A stretch of DNA of 50,073 nucleotides from the NCBI RefSeq assembly GCF_025567625.1, contig NZ_JAOQJC010000054.1:1-50073 (forward strand). Direction: 5' to 3'. The position numbers and the translations under genes were made by a program. Under the pieces are notes generated by a model. The model was not told the origin of the DNA and did no database searches. It was given only the letters and a program-made list of their open reading frames with translations. Shown here one piece after another: positions 7,229 through 16,135 of the stretch; the stretch's first letter is position 1, and each line of letters starts with the position of its first letter. The DNA comes from Paenibacillus sp. J5C2022. GTDB lineage: Bacteria; Bacillota; Bacilli; Paenibacillales; Paenibacillaceae.

Positions 7229-8920
7229 ATGAACAGATTTCCATTGAAACAAGCTCTTGCCGGAGGACTTGTACTATCGTTCGCCGCTGCCGCTCTGGCA
7301 GGCTGCTCCGGCAATGCCGAAGAGCCGAAGCCGACGGCCAATGGCGGCAACGAAGCGATGGCAAGCCAAGCGGAGAGCAATGAAATATCGGTCGATCCGC
7401 TATGGAAATACCCGGAGACGATCAAGGTTACGCAAGTTATCGGCTACGGCGATCCGGAGGACCCCAAGACACCTAAGGGCCTCACTCCAGAAACGAACGC
7501 TTATCTCTCCAAATTGAAAGATATGCTCAACATCGAAGTGGAGTACTTGTGGCAAGTGCCAAGCGATCAAGCGCAGCAGAAGTTCTCGCTTGCGATTGCC
7601 TCCGGCGATCTGCCCGACATGTTCGAAATCGGAATTACAGATTACGAGAAGTTCAAGGAAGACGGCCTGCTGGAAGATTTGACAGAAGTGTATGAGAAGT
7701 ACGCATCTCCCGAGCTCAAGGCGTTCGTGGAAGCCGATGGCGGCAAAACATTGGATATGTACAAGAGCGAAGGGAAAATACTGGGACTTCCTAACTTCGA
7801 GGACCCCTTCATGTCCGCTCAAATATTGTGGCTGCGCAAAGATTGGCTGGATAAGCTGCAGCTTGACGCTCCGCAAACGCTGGATGAATTGGAGAAAGTA
7901 GCCGAGGCATTCGTAACCGGCGATCCGGACGGCAACGGCCAGAATGACACGTACGGCATTGCCTTCAATAAAGAGCTGATATCCTGGGGCTTTGACACGC
8001 GCGGATTTTTCTATACGATGGGCGCTTATCCGAAGGCGTGGATCAAAGACGCTGAGGGCAAGCTCGTTCCCGGCGAAATTCAACCGGAGACGAAGGTCGC
8101 CTTGGAGCGGATGAACCAATGGTACGGGAATGGGCTGATCGACAAGGAATTCGCTTTCAAGGATACGGACAAGGTTGTAGAGGATATTGTGGCGGGCAAA
8201 GTGGGCATATCGTTCGGCGAGTGGTGGTATCCGAACTGGCCGCTGAATATGAATCGGGATCAGAATCCCGGGGCGGAGTGGGTTGCGATAGAGCTGCCTT
8301 CCTATAACGGCAAGCCGGGTGAGACGCTCGTGCCGAGCCAGCGCTTATCCCGCATCTATGGCGTGCGCAAAGGCTTCGAGCATCCGGAAGCGGTTATCAA
8401 GATGGCCAACTTCTACCTGGAGCTGGAGAAGGAAGCGTACAAAGACGAGGTGAAGGCGGAGAACGGATACGTATACAATTGGTACCAGCCGCGATTCTAC
8501 AATCCGTACGATTTCGAAACGGCTTATACCGAAGTCAATGCCGCGATCGAGAACAAGCAAGATGAAATCGACTCCATGAATGCCACTTCGATTAAAGTGT
8601 TCGATGCAGCCAAGAAATATTTGGCCGGAGACGAAACGATGTGGGGCATGTATGTCAGCCGGGCTGCGGTAGACGGAGGCTGGGGAATTACCCGCACACT
8701 GCGGGACAAGCCGTATGTCGTGAACGAATTTTACGGCACGGCAACGCCGACGATGACGGAGAAGCTCACTTCCCTTCACAAAATGACGGACGAGACGTTC
8801 ACGAAAATCATTATGGGCTCTTCACCGATTGACGAATTCGACAAATATGTGGAGAGCTGGAAGAAGCTCGGCGGCGGGGATATTACGAACGAGGTCAACG
8901 AGTGGTATAGCAACCGATAA
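7229..8920 (+). CDS. Extracellular solute-binding lipoprotein of a carbohydrate ABC importer (LplA-like)
   Basis: Captures an oligosaccharide outside the membrane and hands it to the two permeases encoded next. The 563-residue protein has a lipoprotein signal peptide with lipobox LAGC (Cys26), a low-complexity linker rich in Glu/Ala/Asn, and the family-1 binding-protein fold (FSLAIASGDLPDMFEIG, LWLRKDWLDKLQLDAPQTLDEL, DPDGNGQNDTYGIAF). The length is typical of the long LplA-type proteins of Paenibacillus. The start has GAGGGGGAAG. It is first in an operon with permeases at 8982 and 9900, behind a cre-overlapped promoter. The ligand is unknown. Confidence 0.93.
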   Translation: MNRFPLKQALAGGLVLSFAAAALAGCSGNAEEPKPTANGGNEAMASQAESNEISVDPLWKYPETIKVTQVIGYGDPEDPKTPKGLTPETNAYLSKLKDMLNIEVEYLWQVPSDQAQQKFSLAIASGDLPDMFEIGITDYEKFKEDGLLEDLTEVYEKYASPELKAFVEADGGKTLDMYKSEGKILGLPNFEDPFMSAQILWLRKDWLDKLQLDAPQTLDELEKVAEAFVTGDPDGNGQNDTYGIAFNKELISWGFDTRGFFYTMGAYPKAWIKDAEGKLVPGEIQPETKVALERMNQWYGNGLIDKEFAFKDTDKVVEDIVAGKVGISFGEWWYPNWPLNMNRDQNPGAEWVAIELPSYNGKPGETLVPSQRLSRIYGVRKGFEHPEAVIKMANFYLELEKEAYKDEVKAENGYVYNWYQPRFYNPYDFETAYTEVNAAIENKQDEIDSMNATSIKVFDAAKKYLAGDETMWGMYVSRAAVDGGWGITRTLRDKPYVVNEFYGTATPTMTEKLTSLHKMTDETFTKIIMGSSPIDEFDKYVESWKKLGGGDITNEVNEWYSNR

Positions 8921-8928
8921 GAGATAGC

Positions 8929-8958
8929 GGGGAGAGGAGCCGCAGGCGGTCTCTCCCC
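8929..8958 (+). other. Intercistronic stem-loop after the binding-protein gene
   Basis: GGGGAGAG pairs perfectly with CTCTCCCC around a 14-base loop that can form a further short stem. No T-run follows, so it is more likely a 3'-end stabiliser or partial attenuator giving more binding protein than permease, as known for malE-malF. Confidence 0.6.
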
Positions 8959-8981
8959 TTGCAGCGATGGGAGGAATAGCA

Positions 8982-9881
8982 ATGTTGCATCGGAAAAGTC
9001 GGGTGCCGACGCTGCCGCTTCATTTAATGTTGATACCAGCCGTCATCCTTACCTTGATTTACGCATACGGTCCGATGTTCGGCATCGTAATGGCGTTTCA
9101 GAAATATTCGCCGGCCAGAGGTTTTTTTGACTCCAAGTGGGTCGGCATGAAAAACTTTCAGTACATTTTCAATATGCCCGATTTTTATCAAGTGCTGTGG
9201 AATACGGTTATTATTGCGCTGCTGAAAATTGTGTTTTCCTTGCTTGTGCCGCTGGCGCTGGCATTGCTCTTGCAGGAGATTCGCAAAAAGTGGTTTATAC
9301 GCACCATCCAGACGAGCGTATTTCTCCCGTTTTTCCTGTCATGGACCGTGCTGGCCGGCGTCATATTCGAGGTTTTTTCCCTGCAAGGCCCGCTTAACGC
9401 GATCTTCGCCTATCTCGGCCTGGAGCCGATCATGTTCATGGGAGACAAGGAATGGTTCCGGGGCATATTAATCGGGTCCGACGTCTGGAAGGGCATGGGC
9501 TACAATATGATTATTTATCTGGCGGCGATTCTGGCCATTAATCCCAATCTGTACGAGGCGGCGGAGATTGACGGCGCAAGCAGATGGAAGCAGGTTGTTC
9601 ATATTACGCTTCCCGGCATTGTGCCGATTATCGTGCTGCTTGCTACGTTAAGCCTGGGCTCGGTGCTCAATGCGGGTTTCGAGCAAATCCTGCTGCTGTA
9701 CAACCCGCTTGTATACGAAAGCGCGGACGTCATCGACACGCTTGTCTATCGCATGGGCTTAATCGATATGCAGTTCTCGCCGGCGGCGGCGTTCGGGCTG
9801 TTCAAATCGGTTGTATCCGTATTGCTTGTGTCGGTGTCCTACTATTTGGCCTACCGCTTTACGAATTACCGTATTTTTTAG
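8982..9881 (+). CDS. Carbohydrate ABC importer permease (LplB/MalF-like)
   Basis: Inner-membrane channel subunit, 299 residues with six predicted helices. It carries the EAA loop that docks on the ATPase (YEAAEIDGASRWKQVVHITLPGI). The N-terminal LPLHLMLIPAVILTLIYAYGPMFGIVMAF is typical of the LplB branch. ATG 8982 is chosen because GGGAGG (8969-8974) is 7 nt away; an upstream in-frame ATG at 8967 would have this site inside its own coding sequence. It partners with the next permease. No ATPase gene is nearby, so a shared MsmX-type ATPase elsewhere is inferred. Confidence 0.93.
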   Translation: MLHRKSRVPTLPLHLMLIPAVILTLIYAYGPMFGIVMAFQKYSPARGFFDSKWVGMKNFQYIFNMPDFYQVLWNTVIIALLKIVFSLLVPLALALLLQEIRKKWFIRTIQTSVFLPFFLSWTVLAGVIFEVFSLQGPLNAIFAYLGLEPIMFMGDKEWFRGILIGSDVWKGMGYNMIIYLAAILAINPNLYEAAEIDGASRWKQVVHITLPGIVPIIVLLATLSLGSVLNAGFEQILLLYNPLVYESADVIDTLVYRMGLIDMQFSPAAAFGLFKSVVSVLLVSVSYYLAYRFTNYRIF

Positions 9882-9899
9882 TGAAAGGACGGGCTCGGC

Positions 9900-10784
9900 A
9901 TGCATTACAAACCATCGGCTTCAAGAGCCGTCTTCAATGCGGTTAACGTCACGCTTCTGCTCGGCGTCACGCTGCTCGGCATCATTCCATTCATTCATCT
10001 GCTGGCCGTATCGCTAAGCTCCAACGCTTCCGCGGTAGCGGGACAGGTCAAGCTATGGCCGGTAGATTTTACTTGGGACGCTTACGTATACCTAAGTCAG
10101 AAGGCTGAGTTTTTCCGTTCCTTGTGGGTTTCCTTGCAGAGGGTCGTCATCGGGACGATTGTCAGCATGCTTCTCTGCATCATATCGGCATATCCGTTAT
10201 CCAGGGAGCAGAGCGATTTTTCGTCCAGAACCGTATATGTGTGGTTTTTTGTCATCACCATGTTTTTCGGCGGCGGCTTGATCCCCACCTATATGATCGT
10301 CAAGGACACGGGGCTGCTGGACACGATATGGGCGCTTGTTATTCCGGGGGCGTTGAACGTGTGGAATATGGTCATGCTGCTTAATTTCTTCCGCAATATT
10401 CCCAAGGAGCTTGACGAGGCGGCAATTATGGACGGAGCTGGGCACGTTTCCTTGCTGTTCAAGATTTACTTGCCCGTCTCTCTGCCCGCAATCGCAACGA
10501 TCCTGTTATTCACGATGATCGGTCATTGGAATGCTTGGTTCGACGGCGTTATTTATATGAACTCGCCGGACAACTATCCGCTCCAGACGTATCTGTCGAC
10601 GTTGATTACGTCCTCCAACAAGGAGAGCATATCCGTGGACGATTTGGCTTCCATGCAGAGCTATGGCGAGAAAACGCTGCGGACCGCGCAAATTTTCCTG
10701 GGTGCATTGCCCATTATGGCCGTCTATCCGTTCCTTCAGCAATATTTCGTAAAAGGAATTACGGTGGGCAGCGTGAAAGGCTAG
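9900..10784 (+). CDS. Carbohydrate ABC importer permease (LplC/YtcP-like)
   Basis: Second channel subunit, 294 residues with six predicted membrane helices and the EAA loop DEAAIMDGAGHVSLLFKIYLPVSLP. It ends with the YtcP-type tail YPFLQQYFVKGITVGSVKG. The start follows an AAAGGA site. It is the last gene before a terminator-like hairpin at 10791-10820, completing a binding protein - permease - permease transporter. Confidence 0.93.
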   Translation: MHYKPSASRAVFNAVNVTLLLGVTLLGIIPFIHLLAVSLSSNASAVAGQVKLWPVDFTWDAYVYLSQKAEFFRSLWVSLQRVVIGTIVSMLLCIISAYPLSREQSDFSSRTVYVWFFVITMFFGGGLIPTYMIVKDTGLLDTIWALVIPGALNVWNMVMLLNFFRNIPKELDEAAIMDGAGHVSLLFKIYLPVSLPAIATILLFTMIGHWNAWFDGVIYMNSPDNYPLQTYLSTLITSSNKESISVDDLASMQSYGEKTLRTAQIFLGALPIMAVYPFLQQYFVKGITVGSVKG

Positions 10785-10790
10785 CCAACA

Positions 10791-10820
10791 AAGCGGAGGT
10801 CGCAACAGGCCTTCGTTTTT
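10791..10820 (+). terminator. Terminator after the first importer operon
   Basis: CGGAGGTC (10794-10801) pairs with GGCCTTCG (10808-10815) with two G-U pairs around a 6-base loop, followed by TTTTT. It may be partial, since the next gene runs in the same direction. Confidence 0.65.
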
Positions 10821-10919
10821 CACATCGCTTGCTAGGAAGGAATGCCGGCCCGCAATGGCGAATCCTTACACCATGACTGACCTGCACACCATAATGATCG
10901 AGAAGAAGGAGCCAAAAAA

Positions 10920-12620
10920 ATGTCACAGCAAACGCAAAGCTTCGAAACACGTTGTCTTAGTTCATTAAGCAAAGTATTCCCGCAAGCGGAGCTTCACGAC
11001 ACTCCGTTCCAGACCGGAACAGCGCTATGGAACGAGGTCTATTCCTTCCAGGTCGCTTATCGCTCAGATCGGCTGATCAAAGGCATAACAGTGGAACTGG
11101 AATCCGAGCTGGCCCCATATGCGACGATACGCGCCGTCGGCTTGTCCCCGGCGGAGATGCCTGCCTACGCGGAGACGGATTCAAATTACATAACGACGGA
11201 GCCGGGCTTGTTCCCCGACGTCCTGTATCCCGTTATAGAGAGCGAAGGGGTGCGCGCGCTGCCGAATAGCTGGCGCGCCGTCTGGGTAACGGTGAAGCTG
11301 CCGACGATGGAGGCGGGATTGGCGGGCAAGAGCAAGACGGCCTCCGCATATCCCATCAAGCTGACGTTCAAGGAGCCTGCCGGAGAGGTGCTCGGGCAGG
11401 AAGAGTTCCGGCTGGATATCGTCCCGGCAGAGCTGCCGGAGCAGAAGCTGATTCATACGGAGTGGTTCCACAGCGATTGCATTGCGAGCCGGTACGGCGT
11501 GGACATCTTCAGCGAAGCGCATTGGGCGCTGCTGGAGCAGTATGTTCGCAATGCGGCGGACCATGGTGTGAACTTGCTGTTGACACCGCTGTTCACCCCG
11601 CCGCTGGACACGGCTATCGGAGGCGAGCGGCCTACTGTGCAGCTTGTCGGAGTGGAGAAGACAGGCGATGGGGAATACCGCTTCAGCTTCGAGAAGCTGG
11701 ACAGATGGATCGGCATGTGCCGCTCCGCAGGCATCCGCTATTTCGAAATGTCGCATCTGTTCACGCAGTGGGGAGCGAAGCATGCACCCAAGATTGTGGC
11801 GACGGTGAACGGAAGCGAGCAGCGCATATTCGGCTGGGAGACGGATGCGGCCGGCGAGGAATATGCCGGCTTCCTGAATCAGTTCCTGCCGCAGCTCGTC
11901 ACCTTCATCAAGGACAGAGGGCTGCAGGATGCCGTATACTTCCACGTGTCGGATGAGCCGCATATCGATCACCTGGAACAATACAAGCGGGCAAGCGAAT
12001 TGCTGCGCCGCCATCTGGACGGCTTCAAATTCATTGACGCCTTGTCGGACTATTCCTTCTATGAGCACGGACTGGTAGAGATTCCCGTCCCGTCCAACGA
12101 TCATATCGATCCCTTCCTGGAAGGCAACACCAATCCGCTGTGGACGTATTATTGCTGCGGGCAATTCCGTGAGGTGTCCAATCGCTTCTTCAGCATGCCT
12201 TCCGCGAGGAATCGGGTGCTGGGCTTGCAGCTGTACAAGTTCGACGTGGAGGGCTTCCTTCACTGGGGCTATAACTTCTGGTACAGCCAGTATTCCACGC
12301 GTGTCATCGACCCGTTCTGCGTAACCGATGCCGTATGCGCCTTCCCGTCGGGCGATGCGTTCGTCGTCTATCCCGGCGATGACGGTCCGATCGATTCCTT
12401 GCGCTGGGAAGTGTTCCGCGAAGCGCAGCAGGATCAGCGGGCGCTGGAGCTGCTGGAGTCGCTGGCCGGACGAGACAAGGCGCTGGAGCTGATTGAGCAA
12501 GGCTTGACGGAGCCGCTGCACTTCAAGCGCTATCCGAGCGATATGGCGTGGCTGCTGGGCGTCAGGGAGCGCATCAATGCCGCCATTGCCGAGGCATTGA
12601 CGGCAAGCGCCAGTCAATAG
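10920..12620 (+). CDS. DUF4091/GH123-like glycoside hydrolase
   Basis: A 566-residue protein matching the DUF4091 family, whose catalytic domain is related to GH123 beta-N-acetylgalactosaminidases. An N-terminal beta-sandwich domain (about 1-170) precedes a TIM-barrel-like domain. The segment VYFHVSDEPH carries adjacent Asp345-Glu346, the position and pattern of the GH123 catalytic pair. YNFWYSQYSTRVIDPFCV and DGPIDSLRWEVFREAQQD are typical of the C-terminal part of the barrel. No signal peptide is seen, so it likely acts inside the cell on sugars brought in by the importer upstream. The start has AAGGAG. The enzymatic activity is inferred, not shown. Confidence 0.85.
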   Translation: MSQQTQSFETRCLSSLSKVFPQAELHDTPFQTGTALWNEVYSFQVAYRSDRLIKGITVELESELAPYATIRAVGLSPAEMPAYAETDSNYITTEPGLFPDVLYPVIESEGVRALPNSWRAVWVTVKLPTMEAGLAGKSKTASAYPIKLTFKEPAGEVLGQEEFRLDIVPAELPEQKLIHTEWFHSDCIASRYGVDIFSEAHWALLEQYVRNAADHGVNLLLTPLFTPPLDTAIGGERPTVQLVGVEKTGDGEYRFSFEKLDRWIGMCRSAGIRYFEMSHLFTQWGAKHAPKIVATVNGSEQRIFGWETDAAGEEYAGFLNQFLPQLVTFIKDRGLQDAVYFHVSDEPHIDHLEQYKRASELLRRHLDGFKFIDALSDYSFYEHGLVEIPVPSNDHIDPFLEGNTNPLWTYYCCGQFREVSNRFFSMPSARNRVLGLQLYKFDVEGFLHWGYNFWYSQYSTRVIDPFCVTDAVCAFPSGDAFVVYPGDDGPIDSLRWEVFREAQQDQRALELLESLAGRDKALELIEQGLTEPLHFKRYPSDMAWLLGVRERINAAIAEALTASASQ

Positions 12621-12632
12621 CGTTAACAATGG

Positions 12633-12675
12633 GGCCTCTGCCGGCAACAGCGATTATTCGTTCCTGGCAGAGGCC
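12633..12675 (+). other. Intercistronic stem-loop between hydrolase and second kinase gene
   Basis: GGCCTCTGCC (12633-12642) and GGCAGAGGCC (12666-12675) form a perfect 10-bp stem with a 23-base loop. No T-run follows, so termination is uncertain. Confidence 0.55.
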
Positions 12676-12737
12676 TGTCCGCCATGCGGGCGGAATTGGC
12701 AATACGCGCGGGAATGAAGCGGAATGGAGCGATAAGC

Positions 12738-14525
12738 ATGGCCCTGATGCGCAAGCTTACGATACGATCGCAGATTTTTGTCATCTCCCTGCTAATGGCA
12801 CTGGTCGTCATGTTTATTTTGTCTGCAAGCTATCTTCAGATGGCGAAGATCATCGGCCTGAACAATGACAAATTCACCAGCGATCTGATCGGGCAGATGA
12901 AGGGAACGGTGTATGCCAACAAGGACGTGCTGGAGCGGCTGATGATGAATATCGCCTTCAATATGGATGTTCAAAATTTCCTCGTGGAGGAAGACAAGGT
13001 GCAAGCCTTCCTGCTGGCGAAGCGGATTGACAGTCTGCTCATTAACACCAGCACGCTGAAGGAGGGCATATTGGACATTGTCATTCTTGGCGCGGACGGC
13101 CGCTGGATGGATATTGCGGAAGGCAGAAGGGCGACGGAATCCTATCAGGGAGCGATCCCGCCAGACGAGTCCTTTTATTATTACGGCTTGCAGCATTTCG
13201 GCGACAGGTATGCGCATGAGAATGCATTCCTGATCGGCAGCAGAATCAAATACTCGCAGCCCGGAGAACTGTTCAACCAGTCGATCGGGACGTTGTTCTT
13301 CGTGGTATCCCCCCAAGCGCTTATCGGCGAAATCGATCAATTGTCAGAGGAAATGAATGCGATTACATTTTTTGTGGACTGGCAGCGCAAGGTCGTGTCC
13401 GGCAACGATGCGCTCCATGTGGAAAGCGAGCTTCAGACGCTTGGCAATTTCCGCTCCGGCTCCGTCATGCGGGAGATGGAATGGGACAATAAGCGGTACA
13501 TTACGCATACGGAATATTTGCCGGAAATTAAAACCTCCGTCGTCAGCATGATTCCGAAGGATGAGCTCATGCGCGATATGAATGCGATCCGTCTCTTTTT
13601 TATCCTCATTTTCATAGTCGGCGCGATTGTCATGGGGCTGATGTTCAAGGTCGTCACGAACAATATATTGACGCCGCTGAAGAAACTGATGACGTTCATG
13701 AACACGGTAAGGCGAGGCGATCTCGGCAAGCTGCGCAACAGAATCGATCTGGACGGGTATGTCGAGATGAGCCTGATGGCCAATCAATTCAACGACATGC
13801 TGAACAAGATCGATTCCTTGACCAGAGAGCTGCTGGATACGCACGCTGTCCTCTATGGGACGGAGCTGGAGAAGAAGAAGGCGGAACTCGCTTTTTTGCG
13901 AAGCCAGATCAATCCTCACTTTCTGTACAATACACTGGAAATGCTCAAGGGGATGGCAGCCGTGAAGGGGGCGAAGGAGATTAGGGACGCCGCCGCTTCT
14001 CTGGGCAGTATCTTCCGCTATACGATCAAGGGAGACGGAATTGTGCCGCTGCATACCGAGCTGTCGATCGTGGAGTCCTATCTTCAAATTCAGCGATTGC
14101 GATTCGGGTCCAGATTCAGCGTGGAGCTGTCGATCGACGAGGACTGTCTGGACATTCTGGTGCCGAAGATGATCTTGCAGCCGCTAGTGGAGAACGCCGT
14201 CTATCACGGGCTGGAGCCGAAGGAGGAGCATGGGACGCTTCGTCTGTCCGGTACAATCGACGAGGCGGGAGATTTCATCCTGACGATAGAAGACGACGGG
14301 GTCGGGATGGATGAGCGGCGGCTAAGGAGACTGCAGGAACTGACGGCTTCGGAATCGGGATATTGGCCGAGGGAGGACAGCAACAACAGCATCGGCTTCT
14401 CCAACGTGGATGCCAGGCTGAAGCTGACATACGGACAAGGCTACGGCTTGCGGGTAACGAGCGCGTTAATGCAAGGAACGACTGTTACGATGAAGCTTCC
14501 GACGAAAGGGGATATGCTCAGATGA
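12738..14525 (+). CDS. YesM-type sensor histidine kinase (second pair)
   Basis: Membrane sensor kinase of the same class as the one at 4083 but clearly different in its sensing region. Numbered from ATG 12738 (595 residues), a first helix lies at about 10-32, an extracellular sensing domain to about 280, a second helix at about 285-308, a HAMP segment, then RSQINPHFLYN with the phosphorylated His394 and the ATPase domain (KMILQPLVENAVYHGLEP, DDGVGM). This start has a GGAG site 8 nt upstream; the longer frame beginning at 12684 lacks a ribosome site. Its stop overlaps the next start (ATGA), showing tight coupling. It probably governs the cluster that begins at 16136. Confidence 0.92.
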   Translation: MALMRKLTIRSQIFVISLLMALVVMFILSASYLQMAKIIGLNNDKFTSDLIGQMKGTVYANKDVLERLMMNIAFNMDVQNFLVEEDKVQAFLLAKRIDSLLINTSTLKEGILDIVILGADGRWMDIAEGRRATESYQGAIPPDESFYYYGLQHFGDRYAHENAFLIGSRIKYSQPGELFNQSIGTLFFVVSPQALIGEIDQLSEEMNAITFFVDWQRKVVSGNDALHVESELQTLGNFRSGSVMREMEWDNKRYITHTEYLPEIKTSVVSMIPKDELMRDMNAIRLFFILIFIVGAIVMGLMFKVVTNNILTPLKKLMTFMNTVRRGDLGKLRNRIDLDGYVEMSLMANQFNDMLNKIDSLTRELLDTHAVLYGTELEKKKAELAFLRSQINPHFLYNTLEMLKGMAAVKGAKEIRDAAASLGSIFRYTIKGDGIVPLHTELSIVESYLQIQRLRFGSRFSVELSIDEDCLDILVPKMILQPLVENAVYHGLEPKEEHGTLRLSGTIDEAGDFILTIEDDGVGMDERRLRRLQELTASESGYWPREDSNNSIGFSNVDARLKLTYGQGYGLRVTSALMQGTTVTMKLPTKGDMLR

Positions 14526-15961
14526 GCTGCAAAGTGCTGCTGGTAGACGATGAAGCTTGGGTGGTGGAAAGTCTGAAGGCCAGTGTCGACTGGGGACAGC
14601 TTGGCTTCGAGGTGGCAGGCATGGCGCTGAGCGGCCCGGAAGCGCTGGCGATGATGGAGAGCATTCGTCCGGACGTCGTATTCACCGACATCCGAATGCC
14701 GGGAATGAGCGGTCTGGAGCTCATTAAGCGCGGCAGCGAGCTGCATGCGCACACCCGGTTCATCGTAGTCAGCGGGTATGCGGAATTCGCTTATGCCCAG
14801 AAGGCGCTGGCTTATGGCGCGATGGCTTATTGCCTGAAGCCGTTCGACGAGGACGAGATTGTCTCGATTCTCGGGAAGATCAAGAAGGGCAGAGAGACGA
14901 AGCGCCGGACGGAAGAGAGCGCCTTGCATCTGTATCTGGAGGACCCCGGCGTCGAACACGGGAGCCGTCTGCTGGAGGAATGGAAAGTGCGCGGACTCCT
15001 GTCGGGCAGCGGGCTGGAGGTTGGGGTGATCGTATATACGACTGCGACTGCTGCGGAGACAGCCGCCCGCGCTCCGGAACGAAGTCACCATGCGAAGATC
15101 GGCAAAAACAAGTATGCGATCATCGTACATTGGGAGCAACTGGATGAGGAGATTGCGGGGGCGGGAGAACGATTGCCCGCCGATGTGAAGGGAATCGGCG
15201 TAAGCGGGAAAGTGACGGAGCTGGGCATGCTGCGAAAGGCGATTGAAAGCGCCAGCCATCTGTCGGACGGCTACTTTATGACGGGCCGGGCTGCGGTATA
15301 CAGGCAATATGAGACATCGCCGTACGAGTCGTTCAAGGAAAGCCTGAAGCAGCTGGATCAAGCGATCCGGAGCGCCGACGTGGCGGCCGCAGGCCGGACC
15401 TTCGATACGCTTGCGCAGCAATGCCGCGAGCACCGCTTGACCGTCCAGCACGCGCTTCAGCTGTACAATATCGTGCATTCGTTCATGTATCGCTACAAGG
15501 CGGATGCCGCCGACAATATGCTGTACAGTCACGAGCTGCTGCTAAGCCATTACGGGAATGCCGGGGATATGCTTCAGGAGCTGAAGCAATTCGTCAGCCG
15601 GCACATTCTTGAAGCGCCCGAATACAGTTCCTCGGAGTCGGGCAATGAGACGTTCCGGACCATCCTGCACTATGTCAATGGTCATTTCCTTGAAGAATTG
15701 TCTATACAGAGCTTGTCCCGCATGTTTTATACGAGTCCCAGCTATATTAGTCAGTTGTTCAAGAAGGAGGTGGGGGAGACGTTCACCTCCTATATCGCCA
15801 AGCTGCGGATCGGCTATGCCTGCGAGCTGTTGGCGGATACAGAGCTGATGGTGGGAGAGATAGCAGAGAAGGCGGGCTATGCGGACTACTTCTATTTCAC
15901 GAAGATATTCAAGAAGATCATCGGCAAGACGCCTTCGCAATTCCGTATGGAGATGGCTTGA
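14522..15961 (+). CDS. YesN-type response regulator, receiver plus AraC HTH (second pair)
   Basis: Partner of the kinase just upstream; ATG 14522 overlaps the kinase stop by four bases. The 479-residue protein starts with SCKVLLVDDE, has VVFTDIRMPGMSG with phospho-acceptor Asp56 and YCLKPFDE with the conserved lysine. After the variable middle part, the last 100 residues form the AraC HTH domain (LSRMFYTSPSYISQLFKKE and IAEKAGYADYFYFTKIFKK, then GKTPSQFR). The open frame continues upstream of 14522, but only this start gives a complete receiver with an AAAGGGG site. Likely target: the solute-binding gene 175 bp downstream. Confidence 0.93.
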   Translation: MSCKVLLVDDEAWVVESLKASVDWGQLGFEVAGMALSGPEALAMMESIRPDVVFTDIRMPGMSGLELIKRGSELHAHTRFIVVSGYAEFAYAQKALAYGAMAYCLKPFDEDEIVSILGKIKKGRETKRRTEESALHLYLEDPGVEHGSRLLEEWKVRGLLSGSGLEVGVIVYTTATAAETAARAPERSHHAKIGKNKYAIIVHWEQLDEEIAGAGERLPADVKGIGVSGKVTELGMLRKAIESASHLSDGYFMTGRAAVYRQYETSPYESFKESLKQLDQAIRSADVAAAGRTFDTLAQQCREHRLTVQHALQLYNIVHSFMYRYKADAADNMLYSHELLLSHYGNAGDMLQELKQFVSRHILEAPEYSSSESGNETFRTILHYVNGHFLEELSIQSLSRMFYTSPSYISQLFKKEVGETFTSYIAKLRIGYACELLADTELMVGEIAEKAGYADYFYFTKIFKKIIGKTPSQFRMEMA

Positions 15962-15997
15962 ATTCCATATGTACAATATTTAGGCATTTATCGGCCG

Positions 15998-16020
15998 GCC
16001 CCTGTCGTTAGGGGCTTTTT
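15998..16020 (+). terminator. Terminator after the second two-component pair
   Basis: GCCCCT / AGGGGC stem with a 6-base loop, followed by TTTTT. Confidence 0.8.
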
Positions 16021-16091
16021 ATGTACAATAAATAAGCAATTCCATAAATACTAACATCCGCTTACATCCATTACAATGAATCGTACAACCT

Positions 16092-16106
16092 ATGAAAGCG
16101 CTTCAT
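16092..16106 (+). promoter_or_regulatory. cre-like site before the second binding-protein gene
   Basis: ATGAAAGCGCTTCAT matches WTGNAANCGNWNNCW at 14 of 15 positions, the miss being at the conserved second C. It starts 44 bp before the gene, where bound CcpA could block elongation. No convincing promoter boxes were found upstream. Confidence 0.45.
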
Positions 16107-16135
16107 TAAAATCGATGATACAGGGGGAAGAGGCA

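Noticed and set aside
11181..12647. 488-codon open frame on the minus strand opposite the GH123-like gene
   Set aside because: Antisense shadow caused by high GC; the plus-strand gene has the family motifs and ribosome site.
16043..16077. Promoter for the 440-residue binding-protein gene
   Set aside because: TACAAT at 16072-16077 is a fair -10, but no acceptable -35 lies 16-18 bp upstream.
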